From assembly GCA_029859645.1 (NCBI GenBank), contig JAOUCS010000012.1:1-46398 (forward strand): a DNA stretch of 46,398 bases, in the 5' to 3' direction. The first letter of the stretch is position 1, and each line of letters starts with the position of its first letter. A model generated the notes under the pieces. The model was not told where the DNA came from, ran no database searches, and worked only from the letters and a program-made list of their open reading frames with translations. Made by a program: the position numbers and the translations under genes. Shown in pieces: positions 17,326-26,775 of this stretch. Source of the stretch: Lysobacterales bacterium. GTDB lineage: Bacteria; Pseudomonadota; Gammaproteobacteria; Xanthomonadales; SZUA-36.

Positions 17326-19896
17326 TCATTGCTGGCGCGGCGTTTCCGGTTTCGGAGGCTGGGTAAATTCAGGCAGTTCGGTAGATTCAATGACCTGCCC
17401 AAAATACAGTGCGTTGATGTACAACCGCTCGGTGCCGCGCCAGAATCCGCGAAATACGGGCGTGTTGGCGAAGCGCACCACCAATCCAGAACCTTTCTTT
17501 TCGGCGATCACCGCGGGCTGGCTGCTGAACGCCTCCAGTCGCTCCTCACCAACGAAACCGGCCAGCAACGGATCACTGCTGTAACGCACAGGCGTTGAAT
17601 AGGGGTTTTCGCTGGGTTTCAATAGTGTGGTCCCGCGGCGGAACAAGGGCAGTTCGCTTCTCGAATAACCAAAAACCAACGGGTGACTCAGGTCCGCCAC
17701 CGAGGAAACGATGGCGCCGCCGATGACCTGTTTTGCTTTGTCATCGGCAAAATCGGAGTAGGCGCGGGGTTCCAGGGGCTGCTCTTCAAGCGGCATGTCC
17801 TCTTCGGCCTGGCATTTGTCCTGTGGATGTTCATAGCACAAACCTTCGGCCCAGGTGGAAGCCCGGTTGATCGCTACCAGGATGCCGCCATCCTTGATCC
17901 AACGGGCGATCATCGACTTATTGCCGTTGGTCAGTTCATCGTAGTCCCCATCGGCCATCAGCAGGTGTGTGTAATCCCAGAGATTAATATCCCCCAGGTT
18001 TTGCAGATTGACCATGGTCGTGGGTATACGCAGGCGGTGATCCAGCACAAACCACTGCGCGCCGACGCCATAGGAAGAAGTTCCTGAACCTGCCAGCAAC
18101 AGGGGGTTGATGGGTTTAATAATCTCGAAGTGCTTGGAGCCGAGGTCAGGCCCGGCAACCGTCAAAGTGCTGTTCAGGCTTCTGATCTCAACGCCATCGA
18201 GCGCTGCCTGTCTCAGGATATCCTGGTTGGTTTCGAGAGCGTCCTCTGCCTGGATGCCGGTCTGGATAATCAGTGTGCCGCGAGCGAAGGATAGCAGTCC
18301 GTTGGTGGTCTGTGCCGAGAAGGGTTTAAGCGCGGTGCGCACCTTGACGCCGGCTGCCAGAAGTTCCTGCAACATGGCGGGAGCGCTGAGCTGATTCCAT
18401 GGAATGGCCCAGGCGACCGCTTCCGCGACAGGAGCAAAGCCTTCACTGGACTGAGTTTCGGTCTTTGCGCGAGGAAGCTGAGTGACGGTGGCAAAGGGCA
18501 GGTTGTAAGCCAGCGGCATGGTCCAGGCGGATACATCGTAGAACGTATTGTCCTGGAAACGCGTTCTTTGCTCCATGATCGCTTCCAGTAATCCGAATTG
18601 TTTTTGCCGGGCAGGGATGATCCAGCCATGCCCCGGCTGGAATTCGAATCCTCCCGCTCGGACAGCCTGGTCCAGCGCCTGATATTCGATCTGGTGCAGC
18701 TCGAGGATATCCAGGAACTCTTCGGCCCTTGCCGGGTCGCCATCGTCACCTACAACCCAGCCGGCATAGTTCCTGGAGCCGGCACGGTCGAGCATGTCTT
18801 CATGAAATCCAGCCTGGTAGGTTTTCAGGCGGTCGCGCATGGACCAGGCGCCTTCGAGTGTGGAAAGCGACATTCTCAGCTGGTTGGCAACCGCCATTTT
18901 GAACGTTTCAGTGCCATTGGTAGTCGCCAGTTCCTGGCCCCGGATGGCTTTTTGCTCAAACAAAATACCAATGCTGCCGTTGATGTCCGGGTAGGTCGAA
19001 CCCTTGCCATAGTAAAAATCGTCATAGGCGTCCTCGGTGAAGTGGGGCTGGCCGGCCTGGTCCATGGCGCGCGAATGATACTGGGCCAGTTCCCGTGTCA
19101 GCGCCAGGTTTTCTTCAGGCGTCAATGGGTTCTGCCGCGAGGGGACGCCGGGTTGGAAAAAGAAGCCGGGGTAGCCGCCTTGCTCATGATGATCGGTCAG
19201 CACATGGGGCAGCCAGCGGTGGTATTCGACGATCCTGGCGCGTGATTCAGGGTGGACCAGCGGCAACCAGTCGCGGTTCAGGTCAAACAGGTAATGATTG
19301 GTGCGCCCGCCCGGCCAGTCCTGTTGATGCTGGCGGGTGACCGGGTCGGCCACCGGCATCTTACCGGCATTGCTGTTGGCCCAGGTCGCAAAGCGGTTGA
19401 GGCCATCGGGATTGATGCTCGGATCTACCAGAATGACACTCTCATTGAGCAGGTTCCGAACATGGTCGGAACGTGAAGACGCAAGGTAATAAGCAGCAAG
19501 CATTGATGCATTGCTGCCACTGGGTTCATCACCATGGACGCTGTAACCCAGCCAGACGACCAGTGGCCCGCCCCCATCGAGGTGTTGCTGGCGTAGAGCC
19601 TCGAGTTGCTGCTGATTGTCTTCACTGGTAATGGTCAGCTGCAACAGGGGCCGCTGTTCATGGGTATGACCAATGACCTTGATGGAGACCCTGGGAGATG
19701 CGGCGGCCAGTGTTCGCATGTAGTAGACCAACTGGTCGTGACTGACGTGCCAGTCACCCACTCCCCAACCGAGAACGGATTCAGGTGTCGGGATCGCGGG
19801 ATCGGGGTCTGCGTCGGGTGGCAGGTATTCCTGCGCGGTTCTCGCGCTCAGTTGCGTAACAATCAGTAATAGCGCCAATCCGGCAATCAGTCTCAT
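17326..19896 (-). CDS. Secreted M14-family zinc carboxypeptidase
   Basis: An 856-residue protein with a signal peptide (hydrophobic core ending QLSARTAQ). The M14 zinc site is visible: HGDE, matching HxxE, in GYSVHGDEPSG near residue 117, with the third ligand probably the histidine in LTDHHEQGG. A conserved NPDGLNR segment lies between them, and a glutamate in ILFEQKAIRG is a fair candidate for the catalytic base. The C-terminal 350 residues include a glutamine-amidotransferase-like region (DYTHLLMADGDYDEL), as seen in other large M14 proteins. It should trim peptides or cell-wall fragments outside the cytoplasm. AAAGGA precedes ATG 19896. It heads the transcript that leads into the TolB-like/TPR array. 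Confidence 0.85.
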   Translation of the reverse strand: MRLIAGLALLLIVTQLSARTAQEYLPPDADPDPAIPTPESVLGWGVGDWHVSHDQLVYYMRTLAAASPRVSIKVIGHTHEQRPLLQLTITSEDNQQQLEALRQQHLDGGGPLVVWLGYSVHGDEPSGSNASMLAAYYLASSRSDHVRNLLNESVILVDPSINPDGLNRFATWANSNAGKMPVADPVTRQHQQDWPGGRTNHYLFDLNRDWLPLVHPESRARIVEYHRWLPHVLTDHHEQGGYPGFFFQPGVPSRQNPLTPEENLALTRELAQYHSRAMDQAGQPHFTEDAYDDFYYGKGSTYPDINGSIGILFEQKAIRGQELATTNGTETFKMAVANQLRMSLSTLEGAWSMRDRLKTYQAGFHEDMLDRAGSRNYAGWVVGDDGDPARAEEFLDILELHQIEYQALDQAVRAGGFEFQPGHGWIIPARQKQFGLLEAIMEQRTRFQDNTFYDVSAWTMPLAYNLPFATVTQLPRAKTETQSSEGFAPVAEAVAWAIPWNQLSAPAMLQELLAAGVKVRTALKPFSAQTTNGLLSFARGTLIIQTGIQAEDALETNQDILRQAALDGVEIRSLNSTLTVAGPDLGSKHFEIIKPINPLLLAGSGTSSYGVGAQWFVLDHRLRIPTTMVNLQNLGDINLWDYTHLLMADGDYDELTNGNKSMIARWIKDGGILVAINRASTWAEGLCYEHPQDKCQAEEDMPLEEQPLEPRAYSDFADDKAKQVIGGAIVSSVADLSHPLVFGYSRSELPLFRRGTTLLKPSENPYSTPVRYSSDPLLAGFVGEERLEAFSSQPAVIAEKKGSGLVVRFANTPVFRGFWRGTERLYINALYFGQVIESTELPEFTQPPKPETPRQQ

Positions 19897-19994
19897 AAGG
19901 GGTTCCTTTCGTGCAAGCTGGTTATTCTATGAGATACTGCGGCGAAATTCTCCGGTGAATTCATGCCAGAGGTCGAAATTTCACGGTGCTATTC

Positions 19995-21119
19995 ATGAGA
20001 ACGTTAAAAAAACTCTGCAGTCTGCTGATTCTGATCGCCGCAACGCCGGTGTTTGCCGCCGATGATCTGTCGGCAAAGCTTTCGCAAATAAGCTTACCAC
20101 CGGGGTTTGAAATCAGTATCTATGCCGAGGGTGTCGAGAATGCGCGACAGTTGGCACTGGGTGACCGTGGCACGGTTTTCACGGGCTCCAGAAAAGCGGG
20201 TGTGGTGCATGCCGTGGTCGATCAGAACGGCGATCATGTAGCGGACAGAGTCTACCTGATCGACAAGGATTTGAAATTGCCTTCAGGTATCGAGTTCCGG
20301 TTCGGTTCGCTGTATGTCGGGGCGCTCGACCGGATACTGAGGTATGACGACATTGAAAGCTGGCTGGATCAACCACCGGAGCCGGACGTTGTTACCGGGA
20401 ATTTTCCCGATAAAACTCATCATGGCTGGAAATACCTGCGGTTTGGACCGGACGATATGCTGTACGTGCCGGTGGGTGCTCCCTGCAACATCTGTGACCA
20501 GCCGGGATTTGCCCAGATCCGGCGGATCATGGCGGATGGCAGTGGCATGGAAACCTATGCTGAGGGTGTCAGAAATAGCGTCGGCCTGGCGTTCCACCCG
20601 CAAACCAAGCAGCTCTGGTTCACTGATAACGGACGCGACCTGATGGGTGATGACATGCCGGGTGATGAGCTCAACCATGCGCCGCGAGCGGGCATGCATT
20701 TCGGCTACCCATGGTGTCACCAGGGTGACACGCGCGACCCGGAATTCGGCGAAGGCAAATCCTGCAGCGATTACACCGCGCCGGCGCTCACGCTGGGTGC
20801 GCACGTTGCCGCGCTGGGCCTGACTTTCTACACCGGCAGCATGTTTCCCGAATCGTACCGTAACCAGTTATTCATCGCGCAGCATGGTTCCTGGAACCGG
20901 AGTGAGAAGGTCGGATACGATATTTTGCTGGTGAAATTGGATGACAATGGACAGGTTTCCGGCAGCGAAGTTTTTGCCAGTGGCTGGCTGCAGGGCCAGG
21001 ACAACTGGGGGCGGCCCAACGATGTAATGCAAATGCCGGATGGATCTCTGCTGGTTTCAGATGATCAGGCAGGTGCTATTTACCGGATCTCCTGGACCGG
21101 GGAGGCGCCGGCACCGTGA
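19995..21119 (+). CDS. Glucose/sorbosone dehydrogenase-like beta-propeller protein, secreted
   Basis: About 374 residues with a signal peptide ending ATPVFAADD. The mature part has the GSDH/sorbosone dehydrogenase signature: LPPGFEISIYAEGV at the start, HGWKYLRFGPDDMLYVPVG, an EGVRNSVGLAFHP blade, and the calcium/PQQ-face motifs TDNGRDLMGDD and AQHGSWNRSEKVG. Two cysteine-rich spots (GAPCNICDQPG and WCHQG) may form disulphides. Related proteins are PQQ-dependent sugar dehydrogenases, but many are uncharacterised. ATG 19995 gives a normal signal peptide; GTG 19986 is also possible. The stop overlaps the uppP start (GTGA). The substrate is unknown. Confidence 0.75.
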   Translation: MRTLKKLCSLLILIAATPVFAADDLSAKLSQISLPPGFEISIYAEGVENARQLALGDRGTVFTGSRKAGVVHAVVDQNGDHVADRVYLIDKDLKLPSGIEFRFGSLYVGALDRILRYDDIESWLDQPPEPDVVTGNFPDKTHHGWKYLRFGPDDMLYVPVGAPCNICDQPGFAQIRRIMADGSGMETYAEGVRNSVGLAFHPQTKQLWFTDNGRDLMGDDMPGDELNHAPRAGMHFGYPWCHQGDTRDPEFGEGKSCSDYTAPALTLGAHVAALGLTFYTGSMFPESYRNQLFIAQHGSWNRSEKVGYDILLVKLDDNGQVSGSEVFASGWLQGQDNWGRPNDVMQMPDGSLLVSDDQAGAIYRISWTGEAPAP

Positions 21120-21913
21120 GCCTGGTGCAGTTGATTGTCCTGGCCCTGATTCAGGGCTTGACGGAATACCTGCCTGTTTCCAGTTCTGCGCACCTGATCC
21201 TCGGCAGCATGGTGCTTGGCTGGCCTGACCAGGGGCTGGTCATTGACACGGCAACCCACCTGGGAACCCTGCTCGCCGTATTGGTTTACTTCCGGCGGGA
21301 TTTGATCGACATGGCGATGGCCTGGCTCAGGCCGGTAGAGAAACCGGCTGACCGGCTGCATCGCAATATGGCCATGTATCTTGTATTGGCCAGTATCCCC
21401 GTGCTGCTGGTCGGCGGTCTTGCGCACCAGTGGATCGAGCTCTGGTTGCGTGACATGCGCGTCGTGGCCTGGAGCACCCTGTTTTTTGGTGTGCTGCTGG
21501 GTGTCGCTCACCTGAAAGGACCGCAACAGAAAGAACTGGATGATTTCAGCCTGAAAAGCGCCCTGCTGGTTGGCCTGGCCCAGGCCCTGGCGCTGATTCC
21601 CGGAACTTCCCGCTCCGGGATCACCATAACAGCGGCCCGTTTCCTCGGGTTTTCGGCGGATGCGGCTGCCCGGTTTTCGTTTCTCCTGGCCATACCCGTG
21701 GTTGCCGCTGCTGGGCTCTATAGCGCTTTGAAAATTGCCAATGGTGATTCAAACGTCGAGTGGTCGCAGTTTTTCATCGCGGTGAGTGTCTCGGGTGTTG
21801 CTGGCTGGGTTTGTATTGCGGCCTTCCTGGCCTTGATGAAGCGCGTTGGGCTGATGCCTTTCGTCGTCTATCGCCTGGTGCTCGGCTTACTGCTGCTCTG
21901 GTTGATCAGTTAA
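21116..21913 (+). CDS. uppP: Undecaprenyl-diphosphatase UppP (BacA)
   Basis: A 265-residue polytopic membrane enzyme that dephosphorylates undecaprenyl diphosphate to recycle the lipid carrier for peptidoglycan and other envelope glycans. Both family motifs are present: EYLPVSSSAHL near residue 17, with the catalytic glutamate upstream at QGLTE, and PGTSRSG near residue 162. About eight hydrophobic segments can be counted. The start is GTG 21116, overlapping the stop of the dehydrogenase-like gene by four bases. The stop is directly followed by the NtrC-type sites of glnA. The call is secure. Confidence 0.95.
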   Translation: MSLVQLIVLALIQGLTEYLPVSSSAHLILGSMVLGWPDQGLVIDTATHLGTLLAVLVYFRRDLIDMAMAWLRPVEKPADRLHRNMAMYLVLASIPVLLVGGLAHQWIELWLRDMRVVAWSTLFFGVLLGVAHLKGPQQKELDDFSLKSALLVGLAQALALIPGTSRSGITITAARFLGFSADAAARFSFLLAIPVVAAAGLYSALKIANGDSNVEWSQFFIAVSVSGVAGWVCIAAFLALMKRVGLMPFVVYRLVLGLLLLWLIS

Positions 21914-21962
21914 CGCACCAGATTGGGGCGTAAATCCAATGAATACGCACCCAAACGGTGCG
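21914..21962 (+). promoter_or_regulatory. Two NtrC-type binding sites upstream of glnA
   Basis: Site 1 (21914-21930) reads CGCACC-N5-GGGGCG. Site 2 (21946-21962) reads CGCACC-N5-GGTGCG, a perfect dyad. Their centres are 32 bases apart, about three helical turns, and lie 140-180 bases before the sigma-54 core at 22097. This suits cooperative binding by NtrC dimers. Confidence 0.75.
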
Positions 21963-22096
21963 TTCATGTTACACTCTCCCATGGTGTTAAATGAGAGGGT
22001 TCATCAGGTCTCTTTATCTTCGTCGAAACCGGGGCTTTCTACAGTCAATATGCAGCTAATGTCCTTTATTCCAGCGGAGTGGGTTTAGCTCTTTAT

Positions 22097-22112
22097 TGGC
22101 ATGACTTCTGCA
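22097..22112 (+). promoter_or_regulatory. Sigma-54 promoter of glnA
   Basis: TGGCATGACTTCTGCA has the GG-N10-GC spacing of RpoN promoters. It matches the glnK promoter at 4911 in 15 of 16 positions. It lies 46 bases before the glnA start codon. Confidence 0.8.
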
Positions 22113-22158
22113 TATATATCCTGACCCAATTTGGAACACCACCATAGGAAGCAGAGTA

Positions 22159-23568
22159 ATGAGCACTGAAAAAATTCTGAAAACACTGGAAGAAAAGAAA
22201 TTCAAATTTGTCGACCTCAGGTTTTGTGACACCCTGGGCAAGGAACAGCACGTCAGCCTGCCGATAGGCGCGGTCGATGAAGATTTGTTCGAAGAAGGAA
22301 AAATGTTTGACGGTTCATCCATTTCGGGTTGGAAGGGGATCAATGAGTCCGACATGGTGCTGATGCCGGACCTCTCGACCGCGGTCAAAGACCCCTTCGC
22401 AGAGCATAAGACCATGATCATCCGTTGCGATGTGCTCGAACCGAATACGATGGAAGGCTACAACCGTTGTCCTCGTTCGCTGGCCAAGCGCGCAGAGGCA
22501 TACCTGAAGTCCAGCGGAATTGCAGATACCGCCTTCTTTGGACCTGAACCGGAATTTTTTATTTTCGATGATGTGCGGTTCGACGTTGATATGCACGGCT
22601 GTTCCTACCGCGTCGACTCGGAAGAAGGCGCCTGGAACACCGGTGCTGAATACGAAGGTGGCAACATCGGTCACCGTCCTGGCGTGAAAGGCGGTTACTT
22701 CCCGGTGCCGCCGGTCGACTCTTTGCACGACATCCGTGCCGAGATGTGCCTGATCATGGAAAAGATGGGTATCGAAGTTGAAGTGCACCATCACGAGGTC
22801 GGCACGGCTGGACAGTGTGAGATCGGTACCCGGTTCGCTACGCTCGTGGAGAAAGCCGATGAGTTGCTGACCCTCAAGTACGTGGTGCATAACGTGGCGC
22901 ACGCTGTTGGTAAAACAGCAACATTCATGCCCAAGCCCCTGGTGGGAGACAACGGCTCAGGCATGCACGTGCATCAGTCCATAGCCAAGGACGGAACGAA
23001 CCTGATGACCGGCGACGGTTATGGCGGGCTGTCAGAAACTGCATTCCACTACATTGGGGGCATCTTCAAACACGCCAAGGCCATCAATGCCTTTGCCAAT
23101 GCCTCGACCAACAGCTACAAACGACTGGTGCCGGGGTTCGAAGCTCCCGTCATGCTGGCCTACTCGGCCCGTAACCGATCTGCTTCCTGCCGCATTCCGT
23201 TTGTCAGCAATCCCAAAGCGCGCCGCATTGAAGTGCGTTTTGGTGATCCCGCGGGGAACGGTTACCTGACCTTCGCGGCCATGTTGATGGCCGGGCTGGA
23301 CGGGATCAAGAACAAGATCGATCCGGGCCCGCCGATGGACAAGGACCTCTACGACCTGCCGCCGGAGGAAGAAAAACTGATTCCAACCGTCTGTGCATCA
23401 CTGGACGAGGCGCTGGCGGCACTGGACGAGGACCGGGAGTTCCTGAAGGCTGGTGGTGTATTCGATGATGACCTGATCGATGGATATATCGCGCTTAAAA
23501 TGGAGGAAGTCACCCGGTTCCGGATGAGCACGCACCCGGTCGAGTTCGATATGTATTATTCTTTGTAA
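22159..23568 (+). CDS. glnA: Glutamine synthetase, type I
   Basis: A 469-residue type I-beta glutamine synthetase, the usual length, condensing glutamate and ammonia with ATP. Visible signatures are [16 protein letters not shown], the metal-ligand strand [13 protein letters not shown], the ATP-site region [14 protein letters not shown] and the NRSASCRIP arginine loop. Tyr398, in [11 protein letters not shown], is the adenylylation site used by GlnE. GGAAGCAG precedes ATG 22159. The promoter is sigma-54 type with two NtrC sites. The genes for DUF4124, NtrB and NtrC follow on the same strand. The dodecamer acts in the cytoplasm. Confidence 0.97.
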   Translation: MSTEKILKTLEEKKFKFVDLRFCDTLGKEQHVSLPIGAVDEDLFEEGKMFDGSSISGWKGINESDMVLMPDLSTAVKDPFAEHKTMIIRCDVLEPNTMEGYNRCPRSLAKRAEAYLKSSGIADTAFFGPEPEFFIFDDVRFDVDMHGCSYRVDSEEGAWNTGAEYEGGNIGHRPGVKGGYFPVPPVDSLHDIRAEMCLIMEKMGIEVEVHHHEVGTAGQCEIGTRFATLVEKADELLTLKYVVHNVAHAVGKTATFMPKPLVGDNGSGMHVHQSIAKDGTNLMTGDGYGGLSETAFHYIGGIFKHAKAINAFANASTNSYKRLVPGFEAPVMLAYSARNRSASCRIPFVSNPKARRIEVRFGDPAGNGYLTFAAMLMAGLDGIKNKIDPGPPMDKDLYDLPPEEEKLIPTVCASLDEALAALDEDREFLKAGGVFDDDLIDGYIALKMEEVTRFRMSTHPVEFDMYYSL

Positions 23569-23623
23569 CAGGCCAGGGCGAAAAGGATCCTTTGTTTTTG
23601 GTCATGCCCCGGCTAGCTGTGAA

Positions 23624-23643
23624 GCCCCGCATCATTGCGGGGC
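23624..23643 (+). terminator. Hairpin between glnA and the DUF4124-ntrBC genes
   Basis: GCCCCGCA/TGCGGGGC is a perfect 8-bp stem with a four-base loop, 55 bases after the glnA stop. No T-run follows, so it may be a partial terminator, an mRNA 3'-end stabiliser or an attenuator that sets a high glnA to ntrBC ratio. Confidence 0.55.
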
Positions 23644-23678
23644 GGATGAGTAAATTGCACATTGAAAGGAGCATGGAA

Positions 23679-24272
23679 ATGAACAAAGGACTGATCAGTG
23701 TATGGGTTGTCACCCTGCTGTTGTTACTGCCAACTCTGGGCTGGCCGGAGGGCCAGATTTACAAGGTGGTCGACAAGGACGGTAACGTCACTTTTACCGA
23801 CCAGAGGCCGTCGGGAGATGCAGAACCGATGGATTTGCCGCCACTCTCGGTCATCGAATCTGATCTGCCGCCGCCCAGCACTTCAGCTGCCGGGGCGGAT
23901 GATGCCGAAACTGACGCGCCGCCGACCCCCAGGGAACTGCGAAGGCAATTCCGGGATTTCAGCATCACCCAGCCACTGCAGGAAGAAACGTTCTGGGGCA
24001 CTGAGAACACGGTGGTCGTGGCGTGGGGCAGTTCCAATGAAATCCCACCCGAATTGAGCGTGATGCTGTACGTTAATGGCGAAGGCCAAAAGGCTTCCGG
24101 CCAGGGTTCGGTAACGCTCACGCTGGACCGGGGCGAACACCAGGTCTATGCGGAATTACGTGACCAACGCAATCGCAGGATCGTAACCAGCCCGACCGTC
24201 ACTTTTTTCATCAAGCAACACTCAGCCAACTTCAGGCGGCCGGGAATTGGGATGCGCAACGGCACACCCTGA
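23679..24272 (+). CDS. DUF4124 domain protein, exported
   Basis: 197 residues. An N-terminal hydrophobic signal or anchor segment is followed by a typical DUF4124 domain (QIYKVVDKDGNVTFTDQRP, residues 26-44). A proline/serine/aspartate-rich linker comes next, and then a C-terminal beta-rich, Ig-like region (about 85-185). It should sit in the periplasm. The start is taken as ATG 23679, seven bases after AAAGGAG; an ATG at 23673 is too close to that site, and longer readings cross the hairpin. Its stop and the ntrB start share a base (TGATG), so it is probably co-translated with ntrB. Its role in nitrogen control, if any, is unknown. Confidence 0.75.
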   Translation: MNKGLISVWVVTLLLLLPTLGWPEGQIYKVVDKDGNVTFTDQRPSGDAEPMDLPPLSVIESDLPPPSTSAAGADDAETDAPPTPRELRRQFRDFSITQPLQEETFWGTENTVVVAWGSSNEIPPELSVMLYVNGEGQKASGQGSVTLTLDRGEHQVYAELRDQRNRRIVTSPTVTFFIKQHSANFRRPGIGMRNGTP

Positions 24273-25339
24273 TGCCTGAGTTTTCCGGCTGCGAAGAGGA
24301 ACCCGCAGACAGCCGTCTGCTGGACCAGTTGACTACCGGTTTGGTAAGGCTGGATCGGCAGGGAAAAGTGGCGTTGATGAACAGTGCCGCCGAACACTGT
24401 CTGCTGGTCAGCAGGGATAGGGCGAAAGGCGCCCGCTTGCGTGATTTGGGGGTGATGCCGGAGGAACTGCTGATGGCTGTTGTCCGGGGTCCCCAGGGTG
24501 ATGAAAGCCTTCGCCTGCACGAGTTAAAACTGGGCGGTGGATGGTTCGACTGCACTATTCGCGGCCTGGAAAATGAGGGTGTTTTACTGGAATTCCATAG
24601 CCTGGAATGGGAACGAAGACGGCTGAGATTGCAACAGCGGGAAGTACAGACCGGGATGCTTGAATTGCTGAGCAGAAACCTCGGCCACGAGGTCAGAAAC
24701 CCGTTAGGAGGTATTCGCGGGGCAGCACAGATGCTGGCCGATGAACTGGAGACAGGTGAATTGTCGACATTGGCGCGGCTGATCATGCGGGAGTCTGACC
24801 GAATCGATGAGCTGATTGAAAGCTTCGGACAGCCTGAACTCGACCGTCAGCCACTGGATTTGTACCCATTGCTGGACGAAGCGTTGGACCTTTTGGTAGC
24901 GGAATTTCGCGAGTCGGTAAGCGTTGAGCGGGATTACGACCCCAGCATTCCGCCGATCCAGGGAGACCGGTCGGCGATCCGCCGGGTAGTGCTTAACCTG
25001 TTGCGAAACGCGTGCCAGGCCGGCGCCACTGAAGTGTTAATCAAAACCCGGGTGGAGCACAGCAGTGCATTGATGCAGTCAGGGCCGGGCAGCGTCATTC
25101 GGCTGGATGTTATGGACAACGGTCCGGGGGTTTCTGAGTCGCTGCAGCCGTTACTGTTTCTGCCGTTCGTTACCGGCCGCAGAGATGGCACCGGGCTTGG
25201 GCTTGCGTTATCGCAGCAGATTGCATCCGCGCACGGTGGACTGCTGACTTTCGAAGCGCTGGATCAGGGCAGCCTGTTCACACTTTACTTGCCGTTTACA
25301 AACGGCACAGGAAGCAATCATGAAGGTGAATTACATTGA
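24272..25339 (+). CDS. ntrB: Nitrogen regulation sensor kinase/phosphatase NtrB
   Basis: A 355-residue soluble sensor kinase. An N-terminal PAS domain starts LVRLDRQGKVALMNSAAEHC. The H-box LGHEVRNPLGGIRGAA contains the phosphorylated histidine near residue 138. The ATP-binding domain has an N box (NLLRNACQAG), D box (DNGPGV) and G box (GTGLGLALSQQI). NtrB phosphorylates NtrC when nitrogen is short and dephosphorylates it when bound by PII. No membrane segment is present, as expected. It is joined to DUF4124 by TGATG, and its end overlaps the ntrC start. Confidence 0.93.
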   Translation: MPEFSGCEEEPADSRLLDQLTTGLVRLDRQGKVALMNSAAEHCLLVSRDRAKGARLRDLGVMPEELLMAVVRGPQGDESLRLHELKLGGGWFDCTIRGLENEGVLLEFHSLEWERRRLRLQQREVQTGMLELLSRNLGHEVRNPLGGIRGAAQMLADELETGELSTLARLIMRESDRIDELIESFGQPELDRQPLDLYPLLDEALDLLVAEFRESVSVERDYDPSIPPIQGDRSAIRRVVLNLLRNACQAGATEVLIKTRVEHSSALMQSGPGSVIRLDVMDNGPGVSESLQPLLFLPFVTGRRDGTGLGLALSQQIASAHGGLLTFEALDQGSLFTLYLPFTNGTGSNHEGELH

Positions 25340-26775
25340 GTGAACGCGCAGATATCTGGGTTGTTGATGACGATGAAGCTATCCGGTTTGTCCTTAAAAG
25401 GGCACTCCAGAGAAAGGGCTATGGCGTCAGGTGCTTTGATAGTGTCTCCTCCATTACCGAGTCCCTTCAACGCAACTGTCCTGCAGCGATCCTGACTGAT
25501 ATCCGCTTGCCTGACGCCGACGGTCTCAGCGTGGTAGACACGCTGGATACACTGGGATTAGATATACCGGTTATTGCAATGACTGCATTTTCTGACCTCG
25601 ACCAGGCGGTCAGCGCATTTCGCAAAGGCGTGTTCGAGTACCTGCCGAAGCCGTTCGACCTGGAGCAGGTCATTTCGGTGATTGAGCGAGCGCTGGCGAC
25701 CGGCGAAGCGATTCCCAGGGAGCAGGAAGAAGAAGCCGGTGGCAGGCTGCTGGGTGAGTCACAGGCCATGCAGGAAGTGTTTCGTACCATCGGCCGTCTG
25801 TCCCGCTCCGATATCAGTGTTCTGATTACTGGTGAGACCGGCAGCGGCAAGGAAGTCGTCGCTCGGGTTCTTCATCAGCACAGCCCCCGCTCGGAAGGGC
25901 CATTCGTCGCGATCAACACGGCAGCCATTCCGGCGGAACTGCTGGAATCCGAGCTGTTCGGACATGAAAAGGGTGCTTTCACGGGCGCCCACTCGCGCCG
26001 CGTGGGGCGGTTCGAGGAAGCCGCGGGCGGGACACTCTTCCTGGACGAGATAGGAGACATGCCGCTTGCTCTGCAAACGCGGCTGTTACGCGTTCTGGCC
26101 GAGGGAGATTATTACCGGGTGGGCGGACGCGACCTGTTGCGGGCCGACGCGCGGATCATTACCGCCACGCATCAGGACCTCGAAGAAAAAGTCCGCTCCG
26201 GCAGTTTCCGGGAAGATCTTTACCATCGGCTCAATGTCATCAACATCGCTTTACCGCCACTGCGTGACCGGGCAGAGGACATCGCCATCCTGGCGCGGCG
26301 ATTCCTGGTACAGGTGGCGAGTGAACTGGGCCTGGAAGTCAAACAGTTACGCCCCGAGACTATCGCGGTGCTGGAAAGTTACGCCTGGCCGGGAAATGTC
26401 CGGCAGTTGCTGAATCTCTGTCGTCAACTGTGCGTGATGGCTCCGGGAGAGCAGATTTTCCCCGATGATCTCCCTGCAGACTTGTTTTCAAGGGAGAATT
26501 CTTCGCGCGAGGACAGCGCCTGGTCCGAATCCCTGCGACGCTGGGCTGCTCGGGAACTGGTGGCAGGCAGTACCGAGCTGTTCGGCCGTGCCCAGGAGGA
26601 ACTGGAGCGGGTGTTGATTGACTGTGCACTGGACCAGACCGGCGGGCAGCGGCAGAAAGCAGCCGAATTACTCGGCCTGGGCCGCAACACGCTGACTCGC
26701 AAGTTACAGAAATTTGACCTGCAGCGTGATCGCGACGAATTACTGGATCGTCAGGCAGCCGCTGGCGGCACCTGA
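25336..26775 (+). CDS. ntrC: Nitrogen regulation response regulator NtrC, sigma-54 activator
   Basis: 479 residues in three parts. The receiver domain carries Asp11-12 and the phosphoacceptor Asp55 ([11 protein letters not shown]). The AAA+ domain has Walker A GETGSGKE, the sigma-54 contact loop GAFTGA and Walker B LFLDEIGD. The C-terminal Fis-type HTH ends [20 protein letters not shown]. All activator motifs are intact. Phosphorylated NtrC should bind the dyads upstream of glnK and glnA. The start is TTG 25336, with GAAGGTG at good spacing, overlapping the ntrB stop by four bases. Its 3' end overlaps the convergent dtd gene by 25 bases. Confidence 0.95.
   Translation: MSERADIWVVDDDEAIRFVLKRALQRKGYGVRCFDSVSSITESLQRNCPAAILTDIRLPDADGLSVVDTLDTLGLDIPVIAMTAFSDLDQAVSAFRKGVFEYLPKPFDLEQVISVIERALATGEAIPREQEEEAGGRLLGESQAMQEVFRTIGRLSRSDISVLITGETGSGKEVVARVLHQHSPRSEGPFVAINTAAIPAELLESELFGHEKGAFTGAHSRRVGRFEEAAGGTLFLDEIGDMPLALQTRLLRVLAEGDYYRVGGRDLLRADARIITATHQDLEEKVRSGSFREDLYHRLNVINIALPPLRDRAEDIAILARRFLVQVASELGLEVKQLRPETIAVLESYAWPGNVRQLLNLCRQLCVMAPGEQIFPDDLPADLFSRENSSREDSAWSESLRRWAARELVAGSTELFGRAQEELERVLIDCALDQTGGQRQKAAELLGLGRNTLTRKLQKFDLQRDRDELLDRQAAAGGT

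Noticed and set aside
19953-19968. Sigma-54-like TGGCATGAATTCACCG on the minus strand before the M14 peptidase gene
   Set aside because: The -24 half matches the glnK promoter but the -12 GC is replaced by CC, and no NtrC-type dyad is nearby.
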